Positions 9,115 through 17,247 of a stretch of 64,000 bases of DNA are shown piece by piece. The stretch comes from Acidimicrobiia bacterium (lineage in GTDB: Bacteria > Actinomycetota > Acidimicrobiia > Spongiisociales > ZC4RG35): assembly GCA_028285585.1 (NCBI GenBank), contig JANQOU010000002.1, positions 62,001 to 126,000 of the forward strand, read 5' to 3'. The position numbers were made by a program, and so were the translations under genes. The notes under the pieces are model-generated. The model did no database searches and was not told the origin of the DNA. It was given only the letters and a program-made list of their open reading frames with translations. How positions within the stretch are numbered: the stretch's first letter is position 1; each line of letters starts with the position of its first letter.

Positions 9115-10584
9115 TCATCCTCCTAAGTGCTTGAGCAGGTCTGCTGCGTCGTCGGCTTCGTCGAGAAGATCGCCGACACGCGCTGCATCTCCTCGCAAGG
9201 GCTCCATCATAGGAACCCGCTTGAGATGCGCTTCTCCGACATCGAACACCAGCGAGTCCCAGTTGGCGGCCACCAGTGAATTGGGGAACTCAGAGACACA
9301 TCGACCTCTGAAATAGGCCCTGGTCCTCGTAGGAGGGTCGGTGACCGCAGCACCGACCGTGGCCTCATCAAAGAGCCGGCGGAAACCTCCTCTCGACTCG
9401 ATTCGGTAGTGAAGGCCCTTGGCCGGATCGACGTCGTGATATTGATGATCGAGCGCTTTCAGCTTGGAATCCGACCACTGCAAGCCGTCCCTCTGGACGT
9501 AGCCCTCGATGAGACGCTGTTTGGCCACCCAATCGAGAGTGTCGGCGAGTTTCCCCTGGTCGGTCTCGAGAAGGCTGAGGGTCCGCTCCCACTCGTCGAT
9601 CAATTGGGCCCAAACCGGGTCGTCGAGCTCCTTCTCCGCGTACTTCGAGAGCCACTCCAGATATCGAGTTTGAATCTCCAAGGCGGTGGCGCTGCCCCCG
9701 CCGTCGAGTTTGATGGGACGTGCCAGTCCAGTGTCGTGACTCACTTGCCAGCAGGCTTCCACGGGATCCTCTAGATCGAGCGGATCGGGCAGGGCTCCGT
9801 CCTCCAGCGCCGCCAGCATCAGAGCAGTCGTCCCCAACTTCAGGAAGTTTTGGACTTCTGACATGTTGGCGTCGCCGATGATGACGTGGAGCCGCCGATA
9901 CTGTGACGGGTCGCCGTGGGGCTCATCGCGGGTGTTGATGATCGGGCGTTTCAGGGTCGTCTCCAACCCGACCTGCTCCTCGAAGAAGTCGGCGCGCTGC
10001 GTGATCTGGTAATCGACTTCGGGACGGTCGTTCTCCTTGCCCACCTTGCCGGCGCCGGTGAAGATCTGGCGAGTGACCATGAACGTCATCGCGTACCTGA
10101 TCACGTCGCCGAACGGTGTCTCGCGGCTCAGCAGATAGTTCTCGTGTGCTCCGTAGGAGTTGCCCTTGCCGTCTGAGTTGTTCTTGTAGAGGGAGATGTG
10201 ACGCCCCGAGGCCTCTCCCGCAGCGACAGCTGCCGCATGCATCACACGCTCCCCCGCCTTGTCGTACAACGCCGCCTCGAGCGGGTCGTATGACTCTGGA
10301 GCCGAGTATTCGGGATGGGCGTGATCCACATAGAGACGGGCACCGTTGGCCAGCACCGAGTTGACGACGGCACCCTCCGGATCGATCAGCCCGTAGGTGT
10401 CATGACCGAAGCCGCGGGCGTCCCGACCGGGTGACTCCTCTTCATACGACCACCGGACTTTGACGCGTTCGCCCGGATAGCTGTTGACGACAAGTGAAGA
10501 TGCCACGGCCGGGTTGAAGCCGGGATCACCCCTGACGACTATCCCGTACTCGGTCTCGGTGCCGAGCACCTTGTGGATGGCCAT
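9115..10584 (-). CDS. dop: Pup deamidase/depupylase Dop
   Basis: A 489-residue paralogue of PafA with the same fold. N-terminal GTETEYGI supplies the metal-binding Glu, LYVDHAHPEYS holds the catalytic Asp, and NNSDGKGNSYGAHENY and [12 protein letters not shown] follow. The start [14 protein letters not shown] at 10584 is chosen over an upstream in-frame start because it matches the family N-terminus and overlaps the mpa stop as TAATG. Dop removes Pup from substrates. Because Pup here already ends in Glu, the depupylase activity is probably the one that matters. Confidence 0.95.
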   Translation of the reverse strand: MAIHKVLGTETEYGIVVRGDPGFNPAVASSLVVNSYPGERVKVRWSYEEESPGRDARGFGHDTYGLIDPEGAVVNSVLANGARLYVDHAHPEYSAPESYDPLEAALYDKAGERVMHAAAVAAGEASGRHISLYKNNSDGKGNSYGAHENYLLSRETPFGDVIRYAMTFMVTRQIFTGAGKVGKENDRPEVDYQITQRADFFEEQVGLETTLKRPIINTRDEPHGDPSQYRRLHVIIGDANMSEVQNFLKLGTTALMLAALEDGALPDPLDLEDPVEACWQVSHDTGLARPIKLDGGGSATALEIQTRYLEWLSKYAEKELDDPVWAQLIDEWERTLSLLETDQGKLADTLDWVAKQRLIEGYVQRDGLQWSDSKLKALDHQYHDVDPAKGLHYRIESRGGFRRLFDEATVGAAVTDPPTRTRAYFRGRCVSEFPNSLVAANWDSLVFDVGEAHLKRVPMMEPLRGDAARVGDLLDEADDAADLLKHLGG

Positions 10585-12296
10585 TACAAGTACTGGCCGC
10601 CAGAGACTTTCTCGATGAGCCGGCTCTCCTCGTCGCCGCCAACCAGAGTCCGCACGTAAACGATTCGCTCGCCCTTCTTGCCCGAGATCTTTGCCCAATC
10701 GTCGGGGTTCGTGGTGTTCGGCAAGTCCTCATGCTCGCGAAACTCCTGCTTGATGGCAGCCTTCAAGTCGTCGAGCTTGACTCCGCCTTCCCCGGAGCTG
10801 ATCTCACGTTTGATCGCGTCCTTCTTGGCCCGGCGCACGATGTTCTCGATCATCGCACCCGAGGCGAAGTCCTTGAAGTAGAGGATCTCCCGGTCGCCAT
10901 TGGCATAGGTGACCTCGAGGAATTGGTTCTCGTCTGCTTCCGAGTACATGTCCTCGACGGTGGCTTCGATCATCTTGTCTATGACATCGCCAGGATCACC
11001 ATCGGCTTCACTGCTGAGAGGTGTCTCGTCTGTCATGTAGATGCGGAAGATCTCGCGTGCGGCCACTGGATCGGGGCGATTGATCTTGATCTTCACGTCG
11101 AGTCGTCCCGGCCTCAGGATGGCCGGGTCGATGAGGTCTTCGCGGTTGGACGCTCCGATGACCACGACGTTCTTCAGCGATTCGACCCCATCCAACTCGG
11201 AGAGCAGCTGCGGCACGATGGTCGACTCGACATCTGAGCTGATCCCGGTACCTCTCGTTCGGAACAACGAGTCCATCTCGTCGAAGAAGACGATCACGGG
11301 CACGCCTTCATCTGACTTCTCTTTCGCCCTTTGGAAGATGAGCCGGATCTGACGCTCGGTCTCGCCGACCCACTTGTTGAGCAGCTCGGGGCCTTTGATG
11401 TTGAGGAAGTACGACATGATGTCGGGCCGGCCAGTCCTCTCCGAGACTTTTTTGGCGAGGCTATTCGCCACTGCCTTGGCGATGAGAGTCTTGCCGCAGC
11501 CCGGAGGGCCATAGAGGAGAATCCCCTTGGGCGGTTCCAGCTCGTACTCCCGGAACAGGTCTCGATGGAGGTATGGCAACTCGACGGTGTCCCGGATCTG
11601 CTCGATCTGATCGGCGAGGCCGCCGACGTCGCCGTAGGTGATGTCGGGCACCTCTTCGAGCACGAGCTCCTCGACCTCGGGACGCTCCATCTTCTCCAGC
11701 AACAAACCCGTCTTGTTGTCCACCCGCACATAATCGCCGGCTCGGACGAACACGTCGGCCATCGCTTCGGAGCGTCTCAAGACCTTCTCCTCGTCGGCGT
11801 GGGCGATCACCACCACGCGGCCGTCGGGAAGTGTCTCTCGGATTCTCAAGACGTCACCGGCCGGCTCGAAGTGACGAACGTCTATCACGTTGAAGGCCTC
11901 GTTCAGAAGCACTTCCTGGCCTACTTGAAGCTTCTTCACCTCGACGCTGGGTTGTGCGGCCACCCTGAGCTTGCGGCTGCCGGTGAGCACATCGACGGTT
12001 CCGTCTTCGTTGACCTGAAGCACGGTCCCGAAGTTGTTTGGGGGTGAAGTGAGCTTCTCGACTTCCTCGCGCAACACTCCGAGCTGCTGGCGTGCTTCTT
12101 CGAGAAGCTGGCTGAGCTTGTCGTTCTGGGCGGCAGCCCGCTCCAAGCGCTCCCTGGCCTTGCCCAAGTCGGCCTCGAGCTCGTCGATCCGCCCGGGTGC
12201 CTCGCGGACGCGGCGGCGCAGGTAGGAGACCTCTTCTTCGAGCGCCACAACCACCTTGCGCAGCTGCGCGTTGTCTTCGTGTGTCCGTCCGTCCAC
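10584..12296 (-). CDS. mpa: Proteasome-associated AAA ATPase Mpa/ARC
   Basis: A 570-residue hexameric unfoldase that feeds pupylated proteins to the 20S core. It has an N-terminal coiled coil (about 10-80) for Pup binding, tandem OB-like domains (about 85-205), and an AAA module with Walker A GPPGCGKT at 263-270 and Walker B VIVFFDE at 334-340. The C-terminus GGQYL carries the penultimate-Tyr motif that opens the proteasome gate. It starts with GTG, and AGGAGGA lies 4 nt upstream. It is the first gene of the proteasome operon. Confidence 0.96.
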   Translation of the reverse strand: MDGRTHEDNAQLRKVVVALEEEVSYLRRRVREAPGRIDELEADLGKARERLERAAAQNDKLSQLLEEARQQLGVLREEVEKLTSPPNNFGTVLQVNEDGTVDVLTGSRKLRVAAQPSVEVKKLQVGQEVLLNEAFNVIDVRHFEPAGDVLRIRETLPDGRVVVIAHADEEKVLRRSEAMADVFVRAGDYVRVDNKTGLLLEKMERPEVEELVLEEVPDITYGDVGGLADQIEQIRDTVELPYLHRDLFREYELEPPKGILLYGPPGCGKTLIAKAVANSLAKKVSERTGRPDIMSYFLNIKGPELLNKWVGETERQIRLIFQRAKEKSDEGVPVIVFFDEMDSLFRTRGTGISSDVESTIVPQLLSELDGVESLKNVVVIGASNREDLIDPAILRPGRLDVKIKINRPDPVAAREIFRIYMTDETPLSSEADGDPGDVIDKMIEATVEDMYSEADENQFLEVTYANGDREILYFKDFASGAMIENIVRRAKKDAIKREISSGEGGVKLDDLKAAIKQEFREHEDLPNTTNPDDWAKISGKKGERIVYVRTLVGGDEESRLIEKVSGGQYL

Positions 12297-12328
12297 GGCT
12301 TCCTCCTGGCTCAGGGTCGCCTTCGGTC

Positions 12329-12334
12329 AGTATA
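12329..12334 (-). promoter_or_regulatory. Putative -10 of the proteasome operon
   Basis: TATACT (minus strand) lies about 33 nt before the mpa GTG, in the 76-nt gap after trmI, leaving room for a short leader with a strong AGGAGGA ribosome site at 12307-12301. The -35 region is weak. No other promoter-like site is obvious down to pafC. Confidence 0.5.
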
Positions 12335-12372
12335 CGAATGGCCTCGGATACTGCTCAGAGTTGCACGAGCGA

Positions 12373-13152
12373 TCATCTCGAGTCGGTCTTTCTCATGAAG
12401 ATGAGGAAGCCGGTGTGGGCGACCATGCTGTGCTCGGGCCGCACTGATCGCCCCTGCACGTTCCAATCCCGGAACAGGAACTCCTTGACTTCGATCTCGG
12501 CAAACCTCTCTGTAGCGCGCGCCCCCTCGACAACGGCTTGCACCTGAGGAACCGTGGGCAGGTATGTGGTCACCACTCCCCCTCCGGGCATGTGCTCGGC
12601 AGCGGAGTCGATGGCATGCCATGGTTCGGGAAGGTCGAGAACCAGACGATCCGGCCTCACCTCAGCAAGGTGTTCGACCACATCGCCGGTCCGAAGGTCG
12701 AGGTTCTCGGGCACTTCCCCAAACCAGCGCTCGATTGCTTTGCGAGCATGTGCCCCGTGGTCATCGCGAAGCTCCACAGAGACGACGGTTCCGGATTCCC
12801 CGACAGCTCTGGCAAGGGCCAGAGTGAGGGCCCCGGAGCCGGTGCCGGCCTCCAGCACCGTCATACCAGGGGCAATGTCCCCGTAGATGAGGATCGGCCC
12901 CAGGTCCTTCGGATACACAACTTGTGCGGCGCGTTTCATCTTGAGGATGTAGTCGGCGAGCCGGGGTCTGAGCAGCAGCAGCTTGGCTCCTGTCGATGCC
13001 TCCACCCAGGAGCCGTCCTCGGAGCCGATCAGCGCCGAATGCAGAACGCTCCCTTGGTGATATTGAAACGATCTCGCCGGATCCAACTTGAGCAGGAACT
13101 GCCGGCCTTTGGAGTCGATGAGGAGGGCGGGGTCGCCCTCGTTGAACGGCAT
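12373..13152 (-). CDS. trmI: tRNA (adenine-58-N1)-methyltransferase TrmI
   Basis: A 259-residue SAM-dependent methyltransferase. An N-terminal TrmI-type barrel precedes motif I VLEAGTGSGALTLALA, and DLPEPWHAI matches the family's catalytic DxPxPW motif. The enzyme methylates N1 of A58 in the tRNA T-loop. In many actinobacteria trmI lies directly upstream of the proteasome ATPase, as here. Its ATG overlaps the stop of a tiny upstream gene as TGATG, which implies coupled translation. Confidence 0.93.
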   Translation of the reverse strand: MPFNEGDPALLIDSKGRQFLLKLDPARSFQYHQGSVLHSALIGSEDGSWVEASTGAKLLLLRPRLADYILKMKRAAQVVYPKDLGPILIYGDIAPGMTVLEAGTGSGALTLALARAVGESGTVVSVELRDDHGAHARKAIERWFGEVPENLDLRTGDVVEHLAEVRPDRLVLDLPEPWHAIDSAAEHMPGGGVVTTYLPTVPQVQAVVEGARATERFAEIEVKEFLFRDWNVQGRSVRPEHSMVAHTGFLIFMRKTDSR

Positions 13153-13247
13153 CAGATGATGGCTGCGGCAGCAGCAACGATCAGGCTCAAGACCATCGCT
13201 ATCACGACGAACCAGATCACTGCCTTTGTGAACTTCTTGCTTTGCAT
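13152..13247 (-). CDS. 31-residue single-helix membrane protein
   Basis: A tiny protein, MQSKKFTKAVIW followed by one strongly hydrophobic helix ending AAAAAII. A basic N-terminus and single helix suggest N-in membrane insertion. Its TGA overlaps the trmI ATG by 1 nt, which argues that it is truly translated. No named family is recognised. It could assist membrane proteins or act mainly as a translational coupler for trmI. Longer readings upstream are out of character and start in the divergent gene region. Confidence 0.55.
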   Translation of the reverse strand: MQSKKFTKAVIWFVVIAMVLSLIVAAAAAII

Positions 13248-13286
13248 GCTGATATACGTCCGAACTGAGGGAGCCACGGTAGACAA

Positions 13287-13562
13287 ATGGCGAAGTTGAG
13301 GGACAGAGCGCTCAAGAAGGTGTTCGGCTCGTCGGATGCCCGGAAGGTCGGTCGCCATAGAGCGATGCGCGGACTGCGAGAAGGAGACTCGCGAGAGCTC
13401 GTGCTCGGACTGGTTCTGACCGCCGTTGCCTATCTTCAACGGACCAAGCCCAAAAAGGAGCGCATCTACCGCCAGGAGCTTGCCGAGGATGCTGTGCTCG
13501 TGATCAGGCATCGCAATTCGGGTGAGTCGAAGTTAGAGATCATCAGACCTGACGACAGCTGA
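13287..13562 (+). CDS. Small basic conserved-type protein, unknown function
   Basis: A 91-residue protein, MAKLRDRALKKVFG..., rich in Arg/Lys at the N-terminus, with a central hydrophobic stretch (ELVLGLVLTAVAYLQ) too short to be a clear transmembrane helix, then a charged C-terminus. It reads divergently from the 31-residue membrane gene across a 39-nt gap that must hold both promoters. The composition resembles small conserved actinobacterial hypotheticals, but I do not recognise a family. Confidence 0.6.
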   Translation: MAKLRDRALKKVFGSSDARKVGRHRAMRGLREGDSRELVLGLVLTAVAYLQRTKPKKERIYRQELAEDAVLVIRHRNSGESKLEIIRPDDS

Positions 13563-13582
13563 TGATGCCGGCCGGGCTTGAT

Positions 13583-13777
13583 TCAGACCCGGTACACCTC
13601 GACAACGGTTCGGTTGCGGCCGCCCCTCCGGCGACCGATGACGAAGGCCGCCACCACGACTACTGCCGCCACGGCCACACCGATCATCGCCATGTCCCGA
13701 GCCGACTCCTTGGTCTGATCGACAGCACCGACGATCTCCATGGCCTTGGCCTCGATGTCGTCCCGTGTGATCGTCAT
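13583..13777 (-). CDS. Small single-pass membrane protein
   Basis: A 64-residue protein, MTITRDDIEAKAMEIVGAVDQ, with an acidic amphipathic N-terminus, one transmembrane helix (MIGVAVAAVVVVAAFVIG) and a basic tail RRRGGRNRT. The start at 13777 is preferred because it overlaps the stop of the next upstream gene as ATGA. An upstream extension has a non-native composition. It pairs with the holin-like gene, and both may modulate the envelope. Confidence 0.65.
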   Translation of the reverse strand: MTITRDDIEAKAMEIVGAVDQTKESARDMAMIGVAVAAVVVVAAFVIGRRRGGRNRTVVEVYRV

Positions 13778-14115
13778 GCCGTCTCCGTTGTCGTCGTCGA
13801 GTCGCCTTGCTTCGAGATTCGCCAGCCGATCACGCCTGCGGTTGCACCGGCAGCCAACGCCGTGGCTAGACGAGACACAACCACCCACCAGCGGCTGCCC
13901 GAGACAGTGGCTTCGAAGAGCTGAGTGAGCCCGTAGTAGAAAGCCCAGGTGAGACATATCGCACCGAGTGAGAGCGCAAAGGCCCCGCCGATGCCCAGCC
14001 CGGCGTGTTTGCCGAGGCGTTTCGCCGGCTCGATCGTCTCCTGTCGCAGATATTCGCGCGACATGTCGACGAGCTCGGTCGTCAGCTGCGGGATCTCTTT
14101 CGGATCAGCCATCAA
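13774..14115 (-). CDS. Phage-holin-superfamily-like membrane protein
   Basis: A 113-residue protein. An amphipathic N-terminal half (LTTELVDMSREYLRQETIEPAKRLG cut at about residue 35) is followed by two transmembrane helices (about 40-63 and 76-98) and a Thr-rich tail. This layout is typical of the actinobacterial holin-X/phage holin superfamily 6 proteins, which are chromosomal and of unknown role. No phage genes are nearby, so a lysis function is not implied. It is the first gene of a two-gene unit. Confidence 0.65.
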   Translation of the reverse strand: MMADPKEIPQLTTELVDMSREYLRQETIEPAKRLGKHAGLGIGGAFALSLGAICLTWAFYYGLTQLFEATVSGSRWWVVVSRLATALAAGATAGVIGWRISKQGDSTTTTETA

Positions 14116-14135
14116 CGTCAGAATCTAACAAGGGC

Positions 14136-14163
14136 TCGACACTCCGCTACTGGGGTCTATCGT
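14136..14163 (+). promoter_or_regulatory. Putative leaderless promoter of the MFS gene
   Basis: TCGACA (14136-14141, one mismatch to TTGACA) is 16 nt from TATCGT (14158-14163), which is 8 nt before a GTG codon at 14172. The spacing fits a sigma-70-type promoter with transcription starting at or next to the start codon. Confidence 0.5.
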
Positions 14164-14171
14164 GCCTGGCG

Positions 14172-15464
14172 GTGAATTTCGTCAGGTCCATGCGGTCTTT
14201 GGGGCCGAGGTACTTCGCTCTCTGGGTTGGCCAAACCATAAGCGGATTCGGCACCTACATCGCCTTCTTAACCATCCCTCTCCTGGTTCGTCACATCCAA
14301 CTTGCGGCTGAAGAGGAAAACACGCTCGACTTCGCCATCGCCTACGCATTGGAGACTGCACCGACCTTGCTAGTGGGCCTCGTGGGCGGGGTCTTGCTCG
14401 ATCGCTTGGCTTTGCGCCCGGTGATGATCGCGACGGACCTGCTTCGAGCATGTGCCTTCTTCTATCTAGCGGCGACAGTCGGCCAATACGGGACGGGCAC
14501 CGTGTTTGTCATGGCTTTCTTGGTGGGCTCTATGACCACTCTCTTCGACGGTGCGATGTACTCCATGATCCCGTCGCTAGTGAGCAAGAAGAGCCTTTCC
14601 GACGCCAACTCTTTTGTCGCTGCAAGCCAGCAAATCATGTTCGCTCTGGGGCCCCTGGTCGCCGGAGCATTGGTTGTCGCCTCGACGAGCCCGGCCTTGG
14701 GGCTGTTCATCAACGGCATCACGTTCGTTTTTTCAGCTGTGTCGCTGAAATGGGTGGGAAAGGTCAGACATCATCGCGATCCCGACGAGGAGCGCTCCCC
14801 CTTCCTGACCGAGGCATCGAATGGCATCCGTTATCTCTGGTCAGAGCCACGGCTCCGAATCAGCACCATCGCCTCGGCGATCCCGAACCTGGTGATGGGC
14901 TTCATCGAAGCGACGTTCGTCGTGCTCGCCTTTTGGGTGCTCGGTGCCCAGGACGAGCTGGAGGCCGGCATGCTGGTGGCGGCGATGGGCGTTGGCGGTG
15001 TGCTTGGGGCACTGCTGGCGCCGAAGATCACGGCGCGGCTCGGCTTGGGCCGCACTTACGTCTTCGGGATGGCTCTCGCTGGTGTCGGTTTGCTGCTGGT
15101 GATGTTCACCTCGTATGGGCCGGTGGCACTCGCCCTCCAGGCTGTCTGGATGGTTGGGGTCTCGGTCATCAACATCCCACTCGCGACGATACGCCAGCAC
15201 TATGCGGCCGAGTCGATGTTGGGTCGCGTCATCACGGCGAGCCGGGCAATCGGCTGGGCGACACTCCCGATCGGAGCATTGGTTGGTGGGTGGCTCGGCT
15301 CAACTCCAGAGACTTATCCGTGGGTAGCGCGCTCGGTCCCCGTCCTGCTGATAATCACCGCGATCTGGCTCTACAAGACGGTTGTCTGGACTGACACATT
15401 CGGACCGGAGTTCAAACACAGCTCGTCGTCGCCCAGCGGTGACGTGGAGCAGATCGGGTCCTGA
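14172..15464 (+). CDS. Major facilitator superfamily transporter
   Basis: A 430-residue polytopic protein with about 12 transmembrane helices. Typical MFS features are GPRYFALWVGQTISGFGTY at the N-terminus and repeated G-rich helices (GLVGGVLLDRLALRPVM resembles motif A). Overall it looks like the MFS_3/enterobactin-exporter-like group, but the substrate cannot be told. Start GTG 14172 is chosen because of the promoter just upstream; ATG 14190 is an alternative. The gene reads away from the holin-like gene and toward the luciferase-like gene. Confidence 0.85.
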   Translation: MNFVRSMRSLGPRYFALWVGQTISGFGTYIAFLTIPLLVRHIQLAAEEENTLDFAIAYALETAPTLLVGLVGGVLLDRLALRPVMIATDLLRACAFFYLAATVGQYGTGTVFVMAFLVGSMTTLFDGAMYSMIPSLVSKKSLSDANSFVAASQQIMFALGPLVAGALVVASTSPALGLFINGITFVFSAVSLKWVGKVRHHRDPDEERSPFLTEASNGIRYLWSEPRLRISTIASAIPNLVMGFIEATFVVLAFWVLGAQDELEAGMLVAAMGVGGVLGALLAPKITARLGLGRTYVFGMALAGVGLLLVMFTSYGPVALALQAVWMVGVSVINIPLATIRQHYAAESMLGRVITASRAIGWATLPIGALVGGWLGSTPETYPWVARSVPVLLIITAIWLYKTVVWTDTFGPEFKHSSSSPSGDVEQIGS

Positions 15465-15470
15465 TAGGTT
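15465..15470 (+). promoter_or_regulatory. Putative -10 of the luciferase-like gene
   Basis: TAGGTT directly follows the MFS stop codon and lies 6 nt before the ATG at 15477. This is the same TAnnnT-to-start spacing seen at several genes here. No -35 match is clear because the upstream bases are coding. Confidence 0.35.
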
Positions 15471-15476
15471 CACTCC

Positions 15477-16247
15477 ATGCGTGGATTTGGCATTGATGCT
15501 TCTGTTCCCATCGACGTGGCGCGTGAAGTGGCGTCGATGTCTGAAGAGGCCGGATACGGATCCTTCTGGATAAACGGAAGCCCTCACGAAGCGGCATTGG
15601 ACATTCTCGAGGCAGCCGCCGAGGAAACAGACCTCGACCTGGGAGTCGGCGTTTTTCCGTTGACGAGAATCTCGGCAAATGAGATTGTCGAAGAAGTCCG
15701 GGCTCGCGATCTGCCGCAATCCCGGCTCTGGCTTGGAGTCGGGTCGCCACGCTCTCCTGGCGCCCTCGCCGAGGTCCGCCAGGCTGCGGAGACCTTTCGA
15801 TCCCAACTGGATGTGAAGGTTACGACCGGGGCCGTAGGGCCAAAGATGACTGCTTTGGCCGGAGAAGTCTTCGATGCGGTGATCTTCACCTGGTCGATGG
15901 TGGGCGAAGTCGAGCAGAACCGAGCCATCCTCGCCGAGTCCGCTCAGGCAGCTAGCCGGGATTCACCCACGGTCATCTCCTTCATCCGTTGCGGGCTGTT
16001 GCCGCAGGCTGCAGAGGCGGTGGCGACGCGTGCCGAGGCCTACGGCACCATCCCCCACTATCAGGCCGTCTTCGAGCGGAACGGTGTTTCAGCCGCCGAC
16101 ACGGTTGTCACTGGTTCGAATCGAGCCGAGATCCTTCCGGGCATCGTCCGAGAGGAGGCACCCTTGGACATGTCGGTCATCCGGGCGATCCCAGCCGACA
16201 ACACCGTCGAGTCGATCGGTGAGTTGATAGTTGCCTGCGCTCCCTGA
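15477..16247 (+). CDS. Luciferase-like (LLM class) flavin-dependent oxidoreductase
   Basis: A 256-residue TIM-barrel-type protein. The early GIDASVPIDVAREVASMSEEAGYGSFWI resembles the LLM first strand and helix with the usual Glu-Xaa-Gly-Tyr turn. LGVGVFPLTRISANEIVEEV and RLWLGVGSPRSPG match the later barrel strands of F420- or FMN-dependent members. It is short for the family (usually about 300-350), lacking part of the insertion region. Its last 17 nt overlap the next gene. The cofactor choice and substrate are unknown. Confidence 0.75.
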   Translation: MRGFGIDASVPIDVAREVASMSEEAGYGSFWINGSPHEAALDILEAAAEETDLDLGVGVFPLTRISANEIVEEVRARDLPQSRLWLGVGSPRSPGALAEVRQAAETFRSQLDVKVTTGAVGPKMTALAGEVFDAVIFTWSMVGEVEQNRAILAESAQAASRDSPTVISFIRCGLLPQAAEAVATRAEAYGTIPHYQAVFERNGVSAADTVVTGSNRAEILPGIVREEAPLDMSVIRAIPADNTVESIGELIVACAP

Positions 16248-17247
16248 CGGCGTCGTCCATTGGCTCGTCGGGAGCGAATCTGACCCGTCCGTTCGCTGGC
16301 AGGCCCTGCGAGATCTGTCGAAAGAACCAGAAGAGGTCTGGTCGACAGAGAGGTCCAAAGTCGAGCACGAGGGTTGGGGCGCTTGCCTCCTCGCCACACA
16401 GGATCCTGATGGTCAATGGGCAGGTGGCGCATACAACCCCAAAGGTTTTGATTGGGACGGGCCAGAAGGGCAGCCCGGGGCCGGTCAGCCATGGACCGCA
16501 ACGATCCACACCTTGTCGCTGCTCCGGGAGCTCGGCTTGGGCCCGGAGTCGGCGAGCGCCCGCAGTTCCGCCGGGAGGATCGGCGCCAACTCCCGGTGGC
16601 TGGCGACGGATACACCGCATTGGGAAGGAGAGGTGGAACCGTGCGTCAACGGACGGACTGTCGCCAACGGCGCGTATTTTGGCGTCGACGTCTCCTCGAT
16701 CGTGGATCGGCTGAACAGCGACCGATTGGATGACGGCGGATGGAACTGCGACACAGAGCGCGGTTCAGTCCGGTCGTCATTCGACACGACGATCAACGTC
16801 CTCGAAGGGCTCCTCATCTTTGAGATGAAGACTGGCGGCACCCAGGCATCCGTCGAATCGCGGAGAGCGGGTGAGCAGTATTTGCTGGAGAGGCAGCTGT
16901 TCCTCCGCAAGACCACGGGAGAGCCTGCCGACCCCGACTACCTGGTCTTACGCAATCCGTGGCACTGGCAATACGACATCCTTCGCGGTCTCGACTATTT
17001 CAGAGCCGCCGGCGAGCTCGACGGGACCGGGCCCGACCCGGCACTCGGACTGGCGCTAGAGCATCTCCAATCCCAAAGAGACTCGGATGGGAAATGGCCT
17101 CTTGGCAAGACACCACCAGGTCGGATGTGGTTCCCGCTCGATAGAGGCCCGGGCAACCCATCCCTCTTGGTGACCCTGCGAGCGGCTCGGGTGCTGCGCT
17201 GGGCCGGAGAAGCCGCCCCTAGTGGCTCGGAGGCGCCGGAGTCTTGA
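16231..17247 (+). CDS. Squalene-cyclase/prenyltransferase-fold alpha-toroid protein
   Basis: A 338-residue protein built from alpha-alpha toroid repeats. QW-like segments include QDPDGQWAGG, LDDGGWNCD followed by SSFDTTINVLEGL, and QRDSDGKWPLG. There is no clear DxDD cyclase acid motif or isoprenoid-binding aspartate cluster, so catalysis is uncertain. The start is TTG at 16231, overlapping the upstream luciferase-like gene by 17 nt, which suggests co-translation. The 3' end overlaps the convergent antiporter gene by 29 nt. Confidence 0.65.
   Translation: MPALPDGVVHWLVGSESDPSVRWQALRDLSKEPEEVWSTERSKVEHEGWGACLLATQDPDGQWAGGAYNPKGFDWDGPEGQPGAGQPWTATIHTLSLLRELGLGPESASARSSAGRIGANSRWLATDTPHWEGEVEPCVNGRTVANGAYFGVDVSSIVDRLNSDRLDDGGWNCDTERGSVRSSFDTTINVLEGLLIFEMKTGGTQASVESRRAGEQYLLERQLFLRKTTGEPADPDYLVLRNPWHWQYDILRGLDYFRAAGELDGTGPDPALGLALEHLQSQRDSDGKWPLGKTPPGRMWFPLDRGPGNPSLLVTLRAARVLRWAGEAAPSGSEAPES

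Noticed and set aside
11331-12047. 238-residue plus-strand frame over mpa
   Set aside because: Antisense of the AAA ATPase; no independent signal.
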